A program made the position numbers and the translations under genes. 34,746 bases of DNA from positions 145-34,890 of the forward strand of contig MGTJ01000162.1 in the NCBI GenBank assembly GCA_001799395.1, written 5' to 3'. The first letter of the stretch is position 1; the number at the start of each line of letters is the position of its first letter. A model generated the notes under the pieces. That model was given only the letters and a program-made list of their open reading frames with translations. It had not been told where the DNA came from and did not search any database. Origin of the DNA: Desulfobacterales bacterium RIFOXYA12_FULL_46_15. Lineage in GTDB: Bacteria > Desulfobacterota > Desulfobacteria > Desulfobacterales > Desulfobacteraceae. Of the stretch, positions 1 through 6,656 are shown in pieces.

Positions 1-766
1 AGACATAGATGCGCCGGTCCTTGGTGATAAGCTTTTCTCCGGCATTGGGCCAGCGCGGTTCGTTTGGCAGATGCTCCTTAAAGGCTGCCAGCGCCTGTTC
101 ACGCAGGGCAACCCGGTCGACCAGAAAAAGAACCTTTTCAGCATGACCGGTCCGCATCAGGGCATCAACCAAAGCGATACAGGTTCGGGTTTTGCCCGTG
201 CCGGTGGCCATTACCAGGAGAAAGTCGCGTTTCTTCTGCTCGATCCCTTCCAGCACTGCACGGATAGCCCGGAGCTGGTAGTCACGGCCTGCAATGGCGG
301 TATTGATCAGTTCCTGGGCCAGGGGTTTTTTGTTGCGGCGGATATACAAAAACCGTTCCAGGTCGTCACGGACGGGAAATCCCACAACCTTGCGCGGCGG
401 ATAGTTGTTCAGGTCCCAGAAATAGATGTCGTGCCCGTTGGTATAAAAGCAGAACGGCAGTTCACAGCCCAACTGCTTTTGGATGTTGGTGCAATACTGC
501 TTGGCCTGCTCGCGGCCGATGGCGGCGTCCCGGGTTGATTTCTTGGCCTCGACTACGGCCAGAGGTCTGCGGTCCTTACCGAGCAATACATAGTCGCTGA
601 ACTGATGTCCGCCATAGGGTGACAGACTCTCATTTACACTATCTTCAGATGGGACTAGAATATCAAATTCCTGCACGACCATTGAAAGGTCATCGACTTT
701 CCAACCGGCATTCATGAGGTGTTTGTCTATCAGTTCTTTTCTGGTATCGGCTTCCGTTTTGTTCAT
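1..766 (-). CDS. hsdR: Type I restriction enzyme R subunit, N-terminal part (runs off window)
   Basis: This is the ATP-dependent translocase and nuclease subunit of a type I restriction system, which cuts DNA distant from unmodified sites together with HsdM and HsdS. The first 255 residues are visible and the gene continues beyond position 1. An N-terminal PD-(D/E)XK nuclease domain is suggested by Asp58, then Glu73 and Lys75 in VVEAKK. A DEAD/DEAH helicase domain starts with the Walker A motif ATGTGKT at residues 187-193, followed by VLFLVDRVAL. The ATG at 766 is the first in frame, because a stop codon lies at 770-772 directly upstream. No strong Shine-Dalgarno is seen. hsdM and hsdS are not in the window and may lie to the left. 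A helicase of a related defence system cannot be fully excluded from the N-terminus alone. Confidence 0.88.
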   Translation of the reverse strand, partial: MNKTEADTRKELIDKHLMNAGWKVDDLSMVVQEFDILVPSEDSVNESLSPYGGHQFSDYVLLGKDRRPLAVVEAKKSTRDAAIGREQAKQYCTNIQKQLGCELPFCFYTNGHDIYFWDLNNYPPRKVVGFPVRDDLERFLYIRRNKKPLAQELINTAIAGRDYQLRAIRAVLEGIEQKKRDFLLVMATGTGKTRTCIALVDALMRTGHAEKVLFLVDRVALREQALAAFKEHLPNEPRWPNAGEKLITKDRRIYV

Positions 767-1004
767 AAATTAATGAATTGCATTGTATAAAGGCCTGTCA
801 ATGTTTCCCCCAACCCAAAGCTTTTGATTGGATTAAAGGTTTCATAGGATAGGGGCTTGCCTTTTGTCAACCAAAATATAAACCAAAAGATAAAGATATC
901 TTAATCATTTTTTCGTGGTCTGGTCTGTCAACGCAATCGATTAAAGATCTGCTGTACCATCAGGACATCTATTTTATTTGTATCTGCAATATAAGATTTT
1001 CTTA
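767..1004. other. AT-rich intergenic region between hsdR and lbtU
   Basis: Apart from the candidate hsdR promoter, I see no gene, RNA or clear terminator here. Short open frames on both strands have no ribosome site and no recognisable protein. The two flanking genes are transcribed away from each other. Confidence 0.5.
841..870 (-). promoter_or_regulatory. Candidate sigma-70 promoter for hsdR
   Basis: On the minus strand, TTGACA (870 to 865) is followed after 18 nt by TATGAA (846 to 841). This would put the transcript start about 65-70 nt upstream of the hsdR ATG. The assignment rests only on consensus match and position. Confidence 0.45.
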
Positions 1005-1033
1005 TTGACAGCAATAAAAGTTAGTTATAAAAG
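1005..1033 (+). promoter_or_regulatory. lbtU promoter, copy 1 of a shared promoter element
   Basis: TTGACA at 1005-1010 is followed after 17 nt by TAAAAG at 1028-1033; TATAAA at 1026-1031 overlaps it. The 34 nt from 1005 match 29 positions of the 34 nt from 2696 upstream of feoA. This suggests that both transcripts have the same promoter architecture and probably the same metal-responsive control. Which bases are operator and which are core promoter cannot be separated by eye. Confidence 0.6.
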
Positions 1034-1091
1034 ACATTTTAATTTATGATCAACTTAATGATCTTAAAATAACAAACCAAAGGAGATTGAT

Positions 1092-2195
1092 GTGGAAAAA
1101 ACAAATGTTGAGCGGATCAGGACAGGCAGGAACTGGAATTGTCTCAATACGGGAATTTTGCAAAAGACGGCGGCTGCGTTGACCTGGGGATATCTGATGG
1201 GGGTATGGATCATCTTCCCGGATCTTTTAACCGCTGAAGAGGAGAAAGAAAATAAATGGTTTGACCGCGTCAGGGTGAGCGGTTTTATAGAGGTTGAGGC
1301 AGGAATCAGTAAAATTGATTATGGAGATCCGGCAGAGGCGGACCGGAAAAAAAGTGATGCAGACCTGGCAAGTGCCGGCGTGGCAGTTGACGTTTCATTC
1401 TCACCATATGCAGAAGGCCATGTGCTGTTTAAATACGAGGATGATGATGTGTTTGTGGATGAAGGCTTTATCACTTTGACCGGTGCTGAAAAAATACCGG
1501 CCTATCTCATTGCCGGAAAACAGTACCTGCCCTTTGGAAATTTTGAAACTCATTTTATTTCCGATCCCATCACCTTGGAATTGGGTGAAACCAATGAGGG
1601 GGGAATGGTGATCGGGTATCGCCCGGTTCAGGATCTGGTGGATATCAATGTAAGCGTATTTAACGGAAAAACCGGCAAGGCCGGGTCGGATGATATCATT
1701 GAAAATTATACGGCCCGGGTGATGGTTACACCCCTTAAGACCATATCCTTGGGCACTTCCTATACTTCCAATCTGGCGGCTGCGGATTCTTTTTCAGATG
1801 AAATTCAGACCGGCCTTAAGGATTATGTCGCCGGCTGGAGCATTTTTATGACAGCCCTTTTATCCGAACGGTTTACAGTCTATGGGGAATACCTGGCAGC
1901 CCTTGAATCATTTGAACCCGGGGAAATTTATGATGCCACAGATACCGGGACCCGTAACCCCGGCGCCTGGAACCTGGAACTCGGATATGCGGTTACAGAG
2001 AATTTTCAGGTTGCATTGTGCTATGGCGGCTCCACTGACGGCGGTGCATTTCTTCCCCAAAAACGCTACGGAACGGTGGCAAACTGGGGCCTGTTTGAAA
2101 ACACCAGCCTTGCCCTCGAATATCTGAGAACTGAATTTGAAGATGGTTATCAGACGGTTGATGCGGTGACAGTGCAGCTTGCCATTGAATTTTAA
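1092..2195 (+). CDS. lbtU: LbtU-family siderophore porin-like outer-membrane protein
   Basis: The product is predicted to be an outer-membrane beta-barrel protein of 367 aa related to LbtU, the Legionella protein needed for legiobactin uptake. Its role here would be to let an iron source cross the outer membrane. The N-terminus has a basic segment and then a hydrophobic stretch (about residues 25-46), consistent with a signal peptide. The remainder consists of alternating amphipathic strands, and the protein ends in IEF with the C-terminal aromatic residue typical of barrels. Translation starts at GTG 1092, placed by AGGAG at 1081-1085; the overlapping ATG at 1090 leads to an early stop. It precedes a DtxR-type regulator and feoAB and shares their promoter element, which supports an iron role. 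The family call is from overall sequence pattern and is less certain than the barrel prediction. Confidence 0.75.
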   Translation: MEKTNVERIRTGRNWNCLNTGILQKTAAALTWGYLMGVWIIFPDLLTAEEEKENKWFDRVRVSGFIEVEAGISKIDYGDPAEADRKKSDADLASAGVAVDVSFSPYAEGHVLFKYEDDDVFVDEGFITLTGAEKIPAYLIAGKQYLPFGNFETHFISDPITLELGETNEGGMVIGYRPVQDLVDINVSVFNGKTGKAGSDDIIENYTARVMVTPLKTISLGTSYTSNLAAADSFSDEIQTGLKDYVAGWSIFMTALLSERFTVYGEYLAALESFEPGEIYDATDTGTRNPGAWNLELGYAVTENFQVALCYGGSTDGGAFLPQKRYGTVANWGLFENTSLALEYLRTEFEDGYQTVDAVTVQLAIEF

Positions 2196-2197
2196 GT

Positions 2198-2602
2198 TCA
2201 GGGTGTACAGTTGGGACAGGCATCCACCTTGGCAATAAATTCTTTGAATTTTTTAAAGGTCTCTTTGTCCATGGCATGCTCCACCTGGCAGCCTGTCCTT
2301 TCTGCCGTTTCTTCGTCTATCCCGAGAATCCTGTGGAAAAAATCCTTTAAAAAGATATGCCGCCGCTCAATTTCCTGGGCAATTTTTTTTCCTTCAGTGG
2401 TTAAGGTGACATAACCGTAAGGTTCATAATCAATCAGATGATTATCAGCCAGTTTTTTTAACATCCCTGTGACGGATCCGCGTTTGATATCCATTTTATC
2501 GGCAATGTCCTTGGATCTGGCAACGGTTTTTGTGGTCTGAAGTTCGAGAATGATCTCAAGATAATCTTCAAGGCTTTCCGAGAGTTGATTATTTTCCTTC
2601 AT
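2198..2602 (-). CDS. DtxR-family iron-dependent transcriptional regulator
   Basis: This 134-residue metal-dependent regulator would repress iron-uptake genes when iron is replete. An N-terminal winged helix (about residues 10-70) contains a recognition region near KRGSVTGMLKKL. The dimerisation and metal domain follows, with His82 in ERRH and the C-x-x-E-H motif at Cys105, Glu108 and His109, as in the ancillary and primary sites of DtxR. A C-terminal CPNC (129-132) resembles the Cys pair seen in iron-sensing members. There is no SH3-like third domain. I chose ATG 2602 because GGAG lies 8 nt upstream and the homologous region begins just after it; an upstream in-frame ATG at 2728 would add 42 unrelated residues and sits inside the feoA promoter. 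It is transcribed divergently from feoA and converges with lbtU, separated by only 2 nt. Confidence 0.88.
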   Translation of the reverse strand: MKENNQLSESLEDYLEIILELQTTKTVARSKDIADKMDIKRGSVTGMLKKLADNHLIDYEPYGYVTLTTEGKKIAQEIERRHIFLKDFFHRILGIDEETAERTGCQVEHAMDKETFKKFKEFIAKVDACPNCTP

Positions 2603-2647
2603 TTGTTTTTCTCCATTGTTACAATACCGCCTTAATTTATAATTGAA

Positions 2648-2750
2648 TACTAAGTAAGTCAAATATTTATTTTGCAAATTCATATAAGTTTTTAATTGAC
2701 AGAAATAAAAGTTAGGATTATAAGACATTATTATTGAACAAATACTTAGT
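2648..2750. promoter_or_regulatory. Divergent dtxR-type/feoA control region with inverted octamer
   Basis: ACTAAGTA at 2649-2656 reappears in inverted orientation at 2743-2750, flanking the feoA promoter. The nine bases at 2648-2656 are themselves palindromic around a central base. These are candidate operator half-sites for the adjacent regulator. They do not match the classical DtxR box closely, so the role is a guess from position and symmetry. Confidence 0.3.
2696..2724 (+). promoter_or_regulatory. feoA promoter, copy 2 of the shared promoter element
   Basis: TTGACA at 2696-2701, a 17-nt spacer and TATAAG at 2719-2724 form a good sigma-70 promoter about 60 nt upstream of feoA. The element matches the lbtU promoter at 29 of 34 positions, including the spacer block AATAAAAGTTAG. 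Conservation of a promoter spacer is unusual and suggests that a regulator binds over it. Confidence 0.65.
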
Positions 2751-2772
2751 CTTCTATTAAAAATAAAATAAA

Positions 2773-2796
2773 GGAAACGGAAACGGAAATGGAAAG
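2773..2796 (+). repeat. Four tandem hexamers across the feoA start
   Basis: GGAAAC, GGAAAC, GGAAAT and GGAAAG follow one another at 2773-2796. The ATG of feoA (2789-2791) lies across the third and fourth units, and the purine-rich units upstream supply the ribosome site. Confidence 0.7.
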
Positions 2797-3022
2797 AATC
2801 AATCTAAGACAGATGAAGATAGGTCAGAAAGGAATTATTCGCCGTGTAAATGCCGGCAGTGAGCTGGGCAGGAGGATCAGGGATATGGGTCTGATCCCGG
2901 GCAAAGAAATCACGGTCCAGGGCAGGGCGCCGCTCTATGATCCGGTGTCCCTCAGGATCATGGGTTTTACATTAACGCTTCGCAACAACGAGGCAGACCA
3001 TATCGAAGTGGAGGTATCATAA
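2789..3022 (+). CDS. feoA: Ferrous iron transport protein A
   Basis: This small cytosolic SH3-like protein (77 aa) is a partner of the FeoB ferrous iron transporter. The sequence has the FeoA pattern of a short beta-rich protein with GQKGIIRRV near residue 13, then GSELGRRIRDMGLIPG, and a C-terminal GFTLTLRNNEADHIEV segment. Its length is normal for a stand-alone FeoA. It is the first gene of the feo operon; its TAA stop is followed with no gap by the feoB ATG, so the two are almost certainly translated in a coupled way. The promoter lies about 60 nt upstream and the start is embedded in tandem hexamers. Confidence 0.93.
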   Translation: MERINLRQMKIGQKGIIRRVNAGSELGRRIRDMGLIPGKEITVQGRAPLYDPVSLRIMGFTLTLRNNEADHIEVEVS

Positions 3023-5227
3023 ATGAATGCAACTGTTGTACTGGCAGGAAACCCCAATTCCGGGAAGACCACCCTTTTTAATGAGCTGACCGGAGGCCGG
3101 CAGCATGTGGGAAATTATCCCGGCGTAACTGTTGAAAAAAAACAGGGGACCTGTAAAACCGATACAGGCCGGTTTGAAATCGTGGATCTTCCGGGGACCT
3201 ATTCCCTCACGGCCTATTCACTGGAAGAGGTGGTTGCAAGGGATTTCCTGGTCAATGAAAAACCGTCCATGATCATCAATATCGTGGATGCTTCCAACCT
3301 GGAGAGAAATCTCTACCTGTCGGTCCAGTTCATGGAAATGGGGCTGCCGGTCTGTATCGCGCTGAATATGATGGATGTGGCCAAAAAAAGGGGGATTGAG
3401 ATCGATATCCAAAAGCTTTCCGGTCTGCTTTCCATCCCTGTTGTCCCCATTGTGGCCAGGGATGGAAAGGGAAAACAGGCCCTCATGGCCTCAGTTGCGG
3501 AAAATATCGGCCAAAGCCGGCAGCCTTTGAGAATTTCCTACGGCCGGGATCTGGATGCAGCCCTTGACGAAATGGAGGCCCTGATCCGGCCGGCAGAATT
3601 TCTGACCCGCTCGTATGATCCGCGGTGGACAGCGCTCAAATATCTGGAAAATGACCAGCAGGTGATTGACAGGGGCTATAAACAGGATAAGGCCACAGCC
3701 ATGAAGCTTGACGCCGTTGTCCAGCGGGTGAGAACCCATATTGCCCATACCCTGGATACCCATCCTGAAGGTATTATTGCCGATCACCGGTACGGATATG
3801 TCCATTCTGTATTAAAACAGGGAGTAATCCGGTTTTTCCAGGATGAAAACAGGATTCAGGTTTCCGACAGGATCGACAGGATCGTCACTCACCGGTTCAT
3901 GGGCCCGGTCATCATGGTGGCCATGCTCATGGGCCTTTACCAGTTTACCTTTACCTTTAGTACAATACCGGTGGCATGGCTGGAAAGTTTTTTCGGCTGG
4001 GTATCGGCCATGGCAGAGCAGGCCCTGCCGGAGGGGATGGTGAGATCCCTCCTTGTTTCAGGGATCATTGACGGCATGGGCGGAGTCCTGGGCTTTGTGC
4101 CCCTTATCATGTTCATGTTCTTAGGCATTGCCTTTCTGGAGGATACCGGGTATCTGGCCCGCATGTCCTTCATGCTGGACCGGATATTCAGGATGTTCGG
4201 TCTTCACGGGTCTTCCGTCATGGCCTTTATCGTATCCGGCGGCATCGCAGGCGGATGCGCAGTTCCCGGGGTCATGGCAGCCCGGACACTGAAATCTCCC
4301 AAAGAGCGCCTGGCCACGCTTTTAACGGTTCCCTTCATGAACTGCGGGGCAAAACTGCCGGTGTTCGCCCTTCTGGTGGCTGCTTTTTTTGCCGAAAGCC
4401 GGGCTGAGGTCATGCTCCTGATCACCCTGATTTCATGGACCGGAGCCCTTCTGGTGGCCTGGTTCCTGAGATCCACCCTGATCCGGGGTGAATCCACACC
4501 CTTTGTCATGGAACTGCCGCCTTACCGGCTGCCCACCCTGAAAGGGCTTTTCATCCATACCTTTGAAAGAATCATTCAGTACGTGAAAAAGGCGGGAACG
4601 GTTATTCTTTTGATCTCCATCATTCTCTGGGCCATGATGACCTTTCCCGGTTTGGATGAAACCCGGACAAAGGAATTTGAAGACCGGCGAAGCACCATCG
4701 TATCGGGCCTGTCACAGGAAACCGCGGACGAGATCATGACTCAGAAGGACGAAAAGCTGACCAAGCCCATGTTGACGGTAAAGGAGAACCTGTTACAGGT
4801 TGACCGTGACCAGGCCCGGGAAGCATTGGAAAATTCCGTGGCCGGTCGCATGGGAGCGGCTCTTGAAAGCATTACCCGGTTTGCAGGCTTTGACTGGCGG
4901 ACCAATATCGCACTTGTAGGCGGATTTGCCGCCAAAGAGGTGGTGGTGTCCACCCTTGGAACGGCCTATTCCCTGGGGGAAGTGGACCCCGAGGAAACCG
5001 CTTCCCTGTCCGGAAGGCTGAAAACAGCTGAAGGCTGGGGACCCTTAACCGCCTTCAGCCTGATCCTGTTCACCATTTTTTATTCACCCTGTTTTGTGAC
5101 CGTGGTCTGCATTGCAAAGGAAACAGGATCATGGAAATGGGCCGCCTTTTCCATGGTTTTCAATACCTGTCTTGCCTTGCTCGTATCCACTGTTTTTTAC
5201 CAGATCGGCAGCCTTGTGCTTGCCTGA
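3023..5227 (+). CDS. feoB: Ferrous iron transport protein B
   Basis: This is the inner-membrane Fe(II) transporter with a cytosolic GTPase domain, 734 aa, a usual length for the family. The N-terminal G domain shows G1 at residues 9-16 (GNPNSGKT), the switch region HVGNYPGVTVE, G3 DLPG at 55-58 and G4 NMMD at 115-118. A helical guanine-nucleotide-dissociation-inhibitor-like region follows. The membrane part has two Gate segments including GGIAGGCAVPGVMAAR and PFMNCGAKLPVFALL, and several further transmembrane helices up to the C-terminus. The start abuts the feoA stop. The small Cys-rich membrane gene downstream belongs to the same unit. Transport of ferrous iron is consistent with an anoxic habitat. 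Confidence 0.96.
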   Translation: MNATVVLAGNPNSGKTTLFNELTGGRQHVGNYPGVTVEKKQGTCKTDTGRFEIVDLPGTYSLTAYSLEEVVARDFLVNEKPSMIINIVDASNLERNLYLSVQFMEMGLPVCIALNMMDVAKKRGIEIDIQKLSGLLSIPVVPIVARDGKGKQALMASVAENIGQSRQPLRISYGRDLDAALDEMEALIRPAEFLTRSYDPRWTALKYLENDQQVIDRGYKQDKATAMKLDAVVQRVRTHIAHTLDTHPEGIIADHRYGYVHSVLKQGVIRFFQDENRIQVSDRIDRIVTHRFMGPVIMVAMLMGLYQFTFTFSTIPVAWLESFFGWVSAMAEQALPEGMVRSLLVSGIIDGMGGVLGFVPLIMFMFLGIAFLEDTGYLARMSFMLDRIFRMFGLHGSSVMAFIVSGGIAGGCAVPGVMAARTLKSPKERLATLLTVPFMNCGAKLPVFALLVAAFFAESRAEVMLLITLISWTGALLVAWFLRSTLIRGESTPFVMELPPYRLPTLKGLFIHTFERIIQYVKKAGTVILLISIILWAMMTFPGLDETRTKEFEDRRSTIVSGLSQETADEIMTQKDEKLTKPMLTVKENLLQVDRDQAREALENSVAGRMGAALESITRFAGFDWRTNIALVGGFAAKEVVVSTLGTAYSLGEVDPEETASLSGRLKTAEGWGPLTAFSLILFTIFYSPCFVTVVCIAKETGSWKWAAFSMVFNTCLALLVSTVFYQIGSLVLA

Positions 5228-5240
5228 AAAAGGAGGTTTG

Positions 5241-5405
5241 ATGATGGAAAATATTATTGTCGGTATCATTGTGGCCGGAGCAGTCGGCTTTATGGTTAAA
5301 CGGTTCGTGGATATCTGGAAGGGCAAAAAATCCTGCGGCTGCAGCAACGGGTGCTCGTGCGCCGGGGGATCATGTTCTTCCCCGGACCCGTTTTTGAAAA
5401 AATAA
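5241..5405 (+). CDS. FeoB-associated Cys-rich small membrane protein
   Basis: This is a protein of about 54 residues with one N-terminal transmembrane helix (residues 4-20), a short basic linker and a Cys-rich tail containing CGC, CSC and a final Cys. Proteins of this type frequently follow feoB and are annotated as FeoB-associated; some may play the role of FeoC, but the biochemical function is not known. AGGAGG at 5231-5236 precedes two adjacent ATG codons at 5241 and 5244; the second has the better spacing. A longer in-frame reading starting at 5112 would lie inside feoB and is not supported. The stop codon is part of the left arm of the following terminator. Confidence 0.85.
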   Translation: MMENIIVGIIVAGAVGFMVKRFVDIWKGKKSCGCSNGCSCAGGSCSSPDPFLKK

Positions 5406-5446
5406 GAGCGCCCTGATTGATTAACAGCCGTCCGCTCTTATCTTTT
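5402..5446 (+). terminator. feo operon terminator
   Basis: ATAAGAGCG at 5402-5410 pairs perfectly with CGCTCTTAT at 5433-5441, followed by CTTTT. The loop is 22 nt, longer than usual, so efficiency may be moderate. The left arm contains the stop codon of the FeoB-associated gene. Confidence 0.65.
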
Positions 5447-5457
5447 AAAATAACACG

Positions 5458-5489
5458 GCATGACAGGAGAAAATGCAGAGCTGTCATGC
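5458..5489. repeat. 9-bp perfect inverted repeat before the small Cys gene
   Basis: GCATGACAG (5458-5466) and CTGTCATGC (5481-5489) form a perfect 9-bp stem with a 14-nt loop. No T-tract follows, so it is not an ordinary terminator. It lies 24 nt upstream of the ATG at 5514 and could be an operator or an mRNA structure. Confidence 0.5.
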
Positions 5490-5513
5490 AATTGAGTTTA
5501 TTCGGAGGTGATT

Positions 5514-5690
5514 ATGAAACCATATGTGAAAAATAAGGCAGCCATGTGCTGCGCCCTTGGAAAAAAACGGATGATGGATGCCCTCAGATCCTGTGATTAC
5601 TGCACCAACAGCCTTGAGGAACGCAGTGAATGCTATAGGGCCGTTGCCAAGGATACCGGCCTTCGCACCAAAACCTGTATACTGATGTAA
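5514..5690 (+). CDS. Small Cys-rich protein of unknown function
   Basis: I do not recognise this 58-residue protein. It is basic and contains six cysteines: a CC pair at residues 12-13, CDYC (about 27-30), and single cysteines near residues 40 and 55. The spacing suggests a metal or Fe-S site or a redox function. GGAGG at 5504-5508 places the ATG at 5514. It follows the feo operon in the same direction but after a terminator-like hairpin, so it may have its own promoter or be read through. The coding assignment is supported by the strong ribosome site, the compact fit between two hairpins and the strong terminator just after its stop. Confidence 0.65.
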   Translation: MKPYVKNKAAMCCALGKKRMMDALRSCDYCTNSLEERSECYRAVAKDTGLRTKTCILM

Positions 5691-5716
5691 GATAACCCAA
5701 TCCGGTTCGGGACTAT

Positions 5717-5763
5717 ACCGGGAGAATCCGGCCTTGAAGAAGGCCTGCATCTCCCGGTTTTTT
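5717..5763 (+). terminator. Strong intrinsic terminator
   Basis: ACCGGGAGA (5717-5725) pairs with TCTCCCGGT (5750-5758), with a nested GGCCTT/AAGGCC stem inside, followed by a run of T. It ends the rightward iron-uptake transcript. Confidence 0.85.
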
Positions 5764-5821
5764 ATTTTACAGCCGTAAAGGACGGCTGAATCCGGCCACC
5801 CGATTATAACTCCGGGACATT

Positions 5822-5938
5822 TTAACAAGTTTGCGCATGAAGAATATGGACCTCATTATCAAGTCTGTCCGCTAATAAATCCCCGGTGACCTCAAGATCA
5901 TATCGGGACTGGAGATTTAGCCAAAACTGGGGAGCCAT
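5822..5938 (-). pseudogene. Remnant of a HigA-type antitoxin gene (3' end only)
   Basis: Reading the minus strand from 5938 gives 38 residues beginning [17 protein letters not shown] and ending at TAA 5822-5824. FWLNLQ followed by YDLE is characteristic of the C-terminal part of HigA/VapI-type helix-turn-helix antitoxins. The DNA-binding domain is absent, and the sequence directly upstream is the macro-domain gene in another frame. It therefore appears to be a decayed remnant left by a deletion, and it is unlikely to be expressed as a protein. The upstream ATG is accidental and should not be taken as a start. No HigB toxin gene is seen nearby. Confidence 0.7.
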
Positions 5939-6440
5939 ATACGGCTTTCATCCAGACAGCCGTCATTTTTTCGCTAAAGAGATAAAAAATGATGGCCAGT
6001 GATTCATACTCCGGTCTTTGGCATATTGAAACGGCTATTCCTGCCGCTTCTTCAGGCGGATACCCGTAAACCCCGCATGAAATAGCGGGAAACGCAATGG
6101 ATTTACACGCATGGGAAATCGCCAGGTCCAGGCTGCTGCGGTATGCTGAAGCCAGAAGCGTTTCAGAAGGGGTATCGATCCCGTATCTGGGTCCCACAGT
6201 ATGAATCACATATTTTGCCTTCAAATTCCCGGCTTCAGTAATTCTTGCTTCTCCTGCCGGGCATCTTTCCCCGTTTATGGCTTTGACCTTTTTGCATGCC
6301 TCAAGCAATTTCGGACCGGCGGCCCTGTGAATGGCGCCATCCACCCCGCCGCCGCCCAGCATTACGGAATTGGCTGCATTGACAATGGCATCCACATCAG
6401 CCTTTGTGATATCGCCCAGAATTATTTTTATGGTGTTCAT
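5898..6440 (-). CDS. Macro-domain protein, O-acetyl-ADP-ribose deacetylase type
   Basis: This cytosolic macro-domain protein (180 aa) is of the MacroD/YmdB class, which removes ADP-ribose or acetyl groups from ADP-ribosylated products. GD (9-10), NAAN (21-24) and [14 protein letters not shown] (29-42, with the catalytic-type Asp34) form the ADP-ribose pocket, and [15 protein letters not shown] is the substrate loop. The ATG at 6440 has a good GGGGGAG ribosome site. The last dozen residues (from about GSPVLAK) are not family-like: they are an out-of-frame reading of the HigA remnant that overlaps the 3' end, so the original stop was lost. The fold itself looks complete. Confidence 0.9.
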   Translation of the reverse strand: MNTIKIILGDITKADVDAIVNAANSVMLGGGGVDGAIHRAAGPKLLEACKKVKAINGERCPAGEARITEAGNLKAKYVIHTVGPRYGIDTPSETLLASAYRSSLDLAISHACKSIAFPAISCGVYGYPPEEAAGIAVSICQRPEYESLAIIFYLFSEKMTAVWMKAVYGSPVLAKSPVPI

Positions 6441-6550
6441 ATATCTCTCCCCCTTAAGCGATCAATAGATCCCGGCTATGGATATATTTGATTCTGCCGG
6501 AACTGTCAAATCGGAAAAGATTTCATTCCCGGTGCTTTGTGAATCCCGGG

Positions 6551-6579
6551 TTGACAAAAAGGCGCTTCCTGTCTTATAT
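6551..6579 (+). promoter_or_regulatory. Promoter of the UshA-type nucleotidase gene
   Basis: TTGACA at 6551-6556, a 17-nt spacer and TTATAT at 6574-6579 predict a start about 70 nt before the gene. The rest of the interval 6441-6656 holds nothing else I can support. Confidence 0.55.
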
Positions 6580-6656
6580 CACATGATATTTTCAGTGATG
6601 TGGCTTTTGCATTTTTATAAATTGTTTTTAAAATTCATTAACCCGGAGTTGTTACT

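Noticed and set aside
71-538. 155-aa plus-strand open frame
   Set aside because: It lies wholly antisense to the type I R subunit, whose frame shows nuclease and Walker A motifs.
2603-2728. 42-residue N-terminal extension of the DtxR-type protein
   Set aside because: It would run through the feoA promoter element and shows no family similarity, while ATG 2602 has a good GGAG site.
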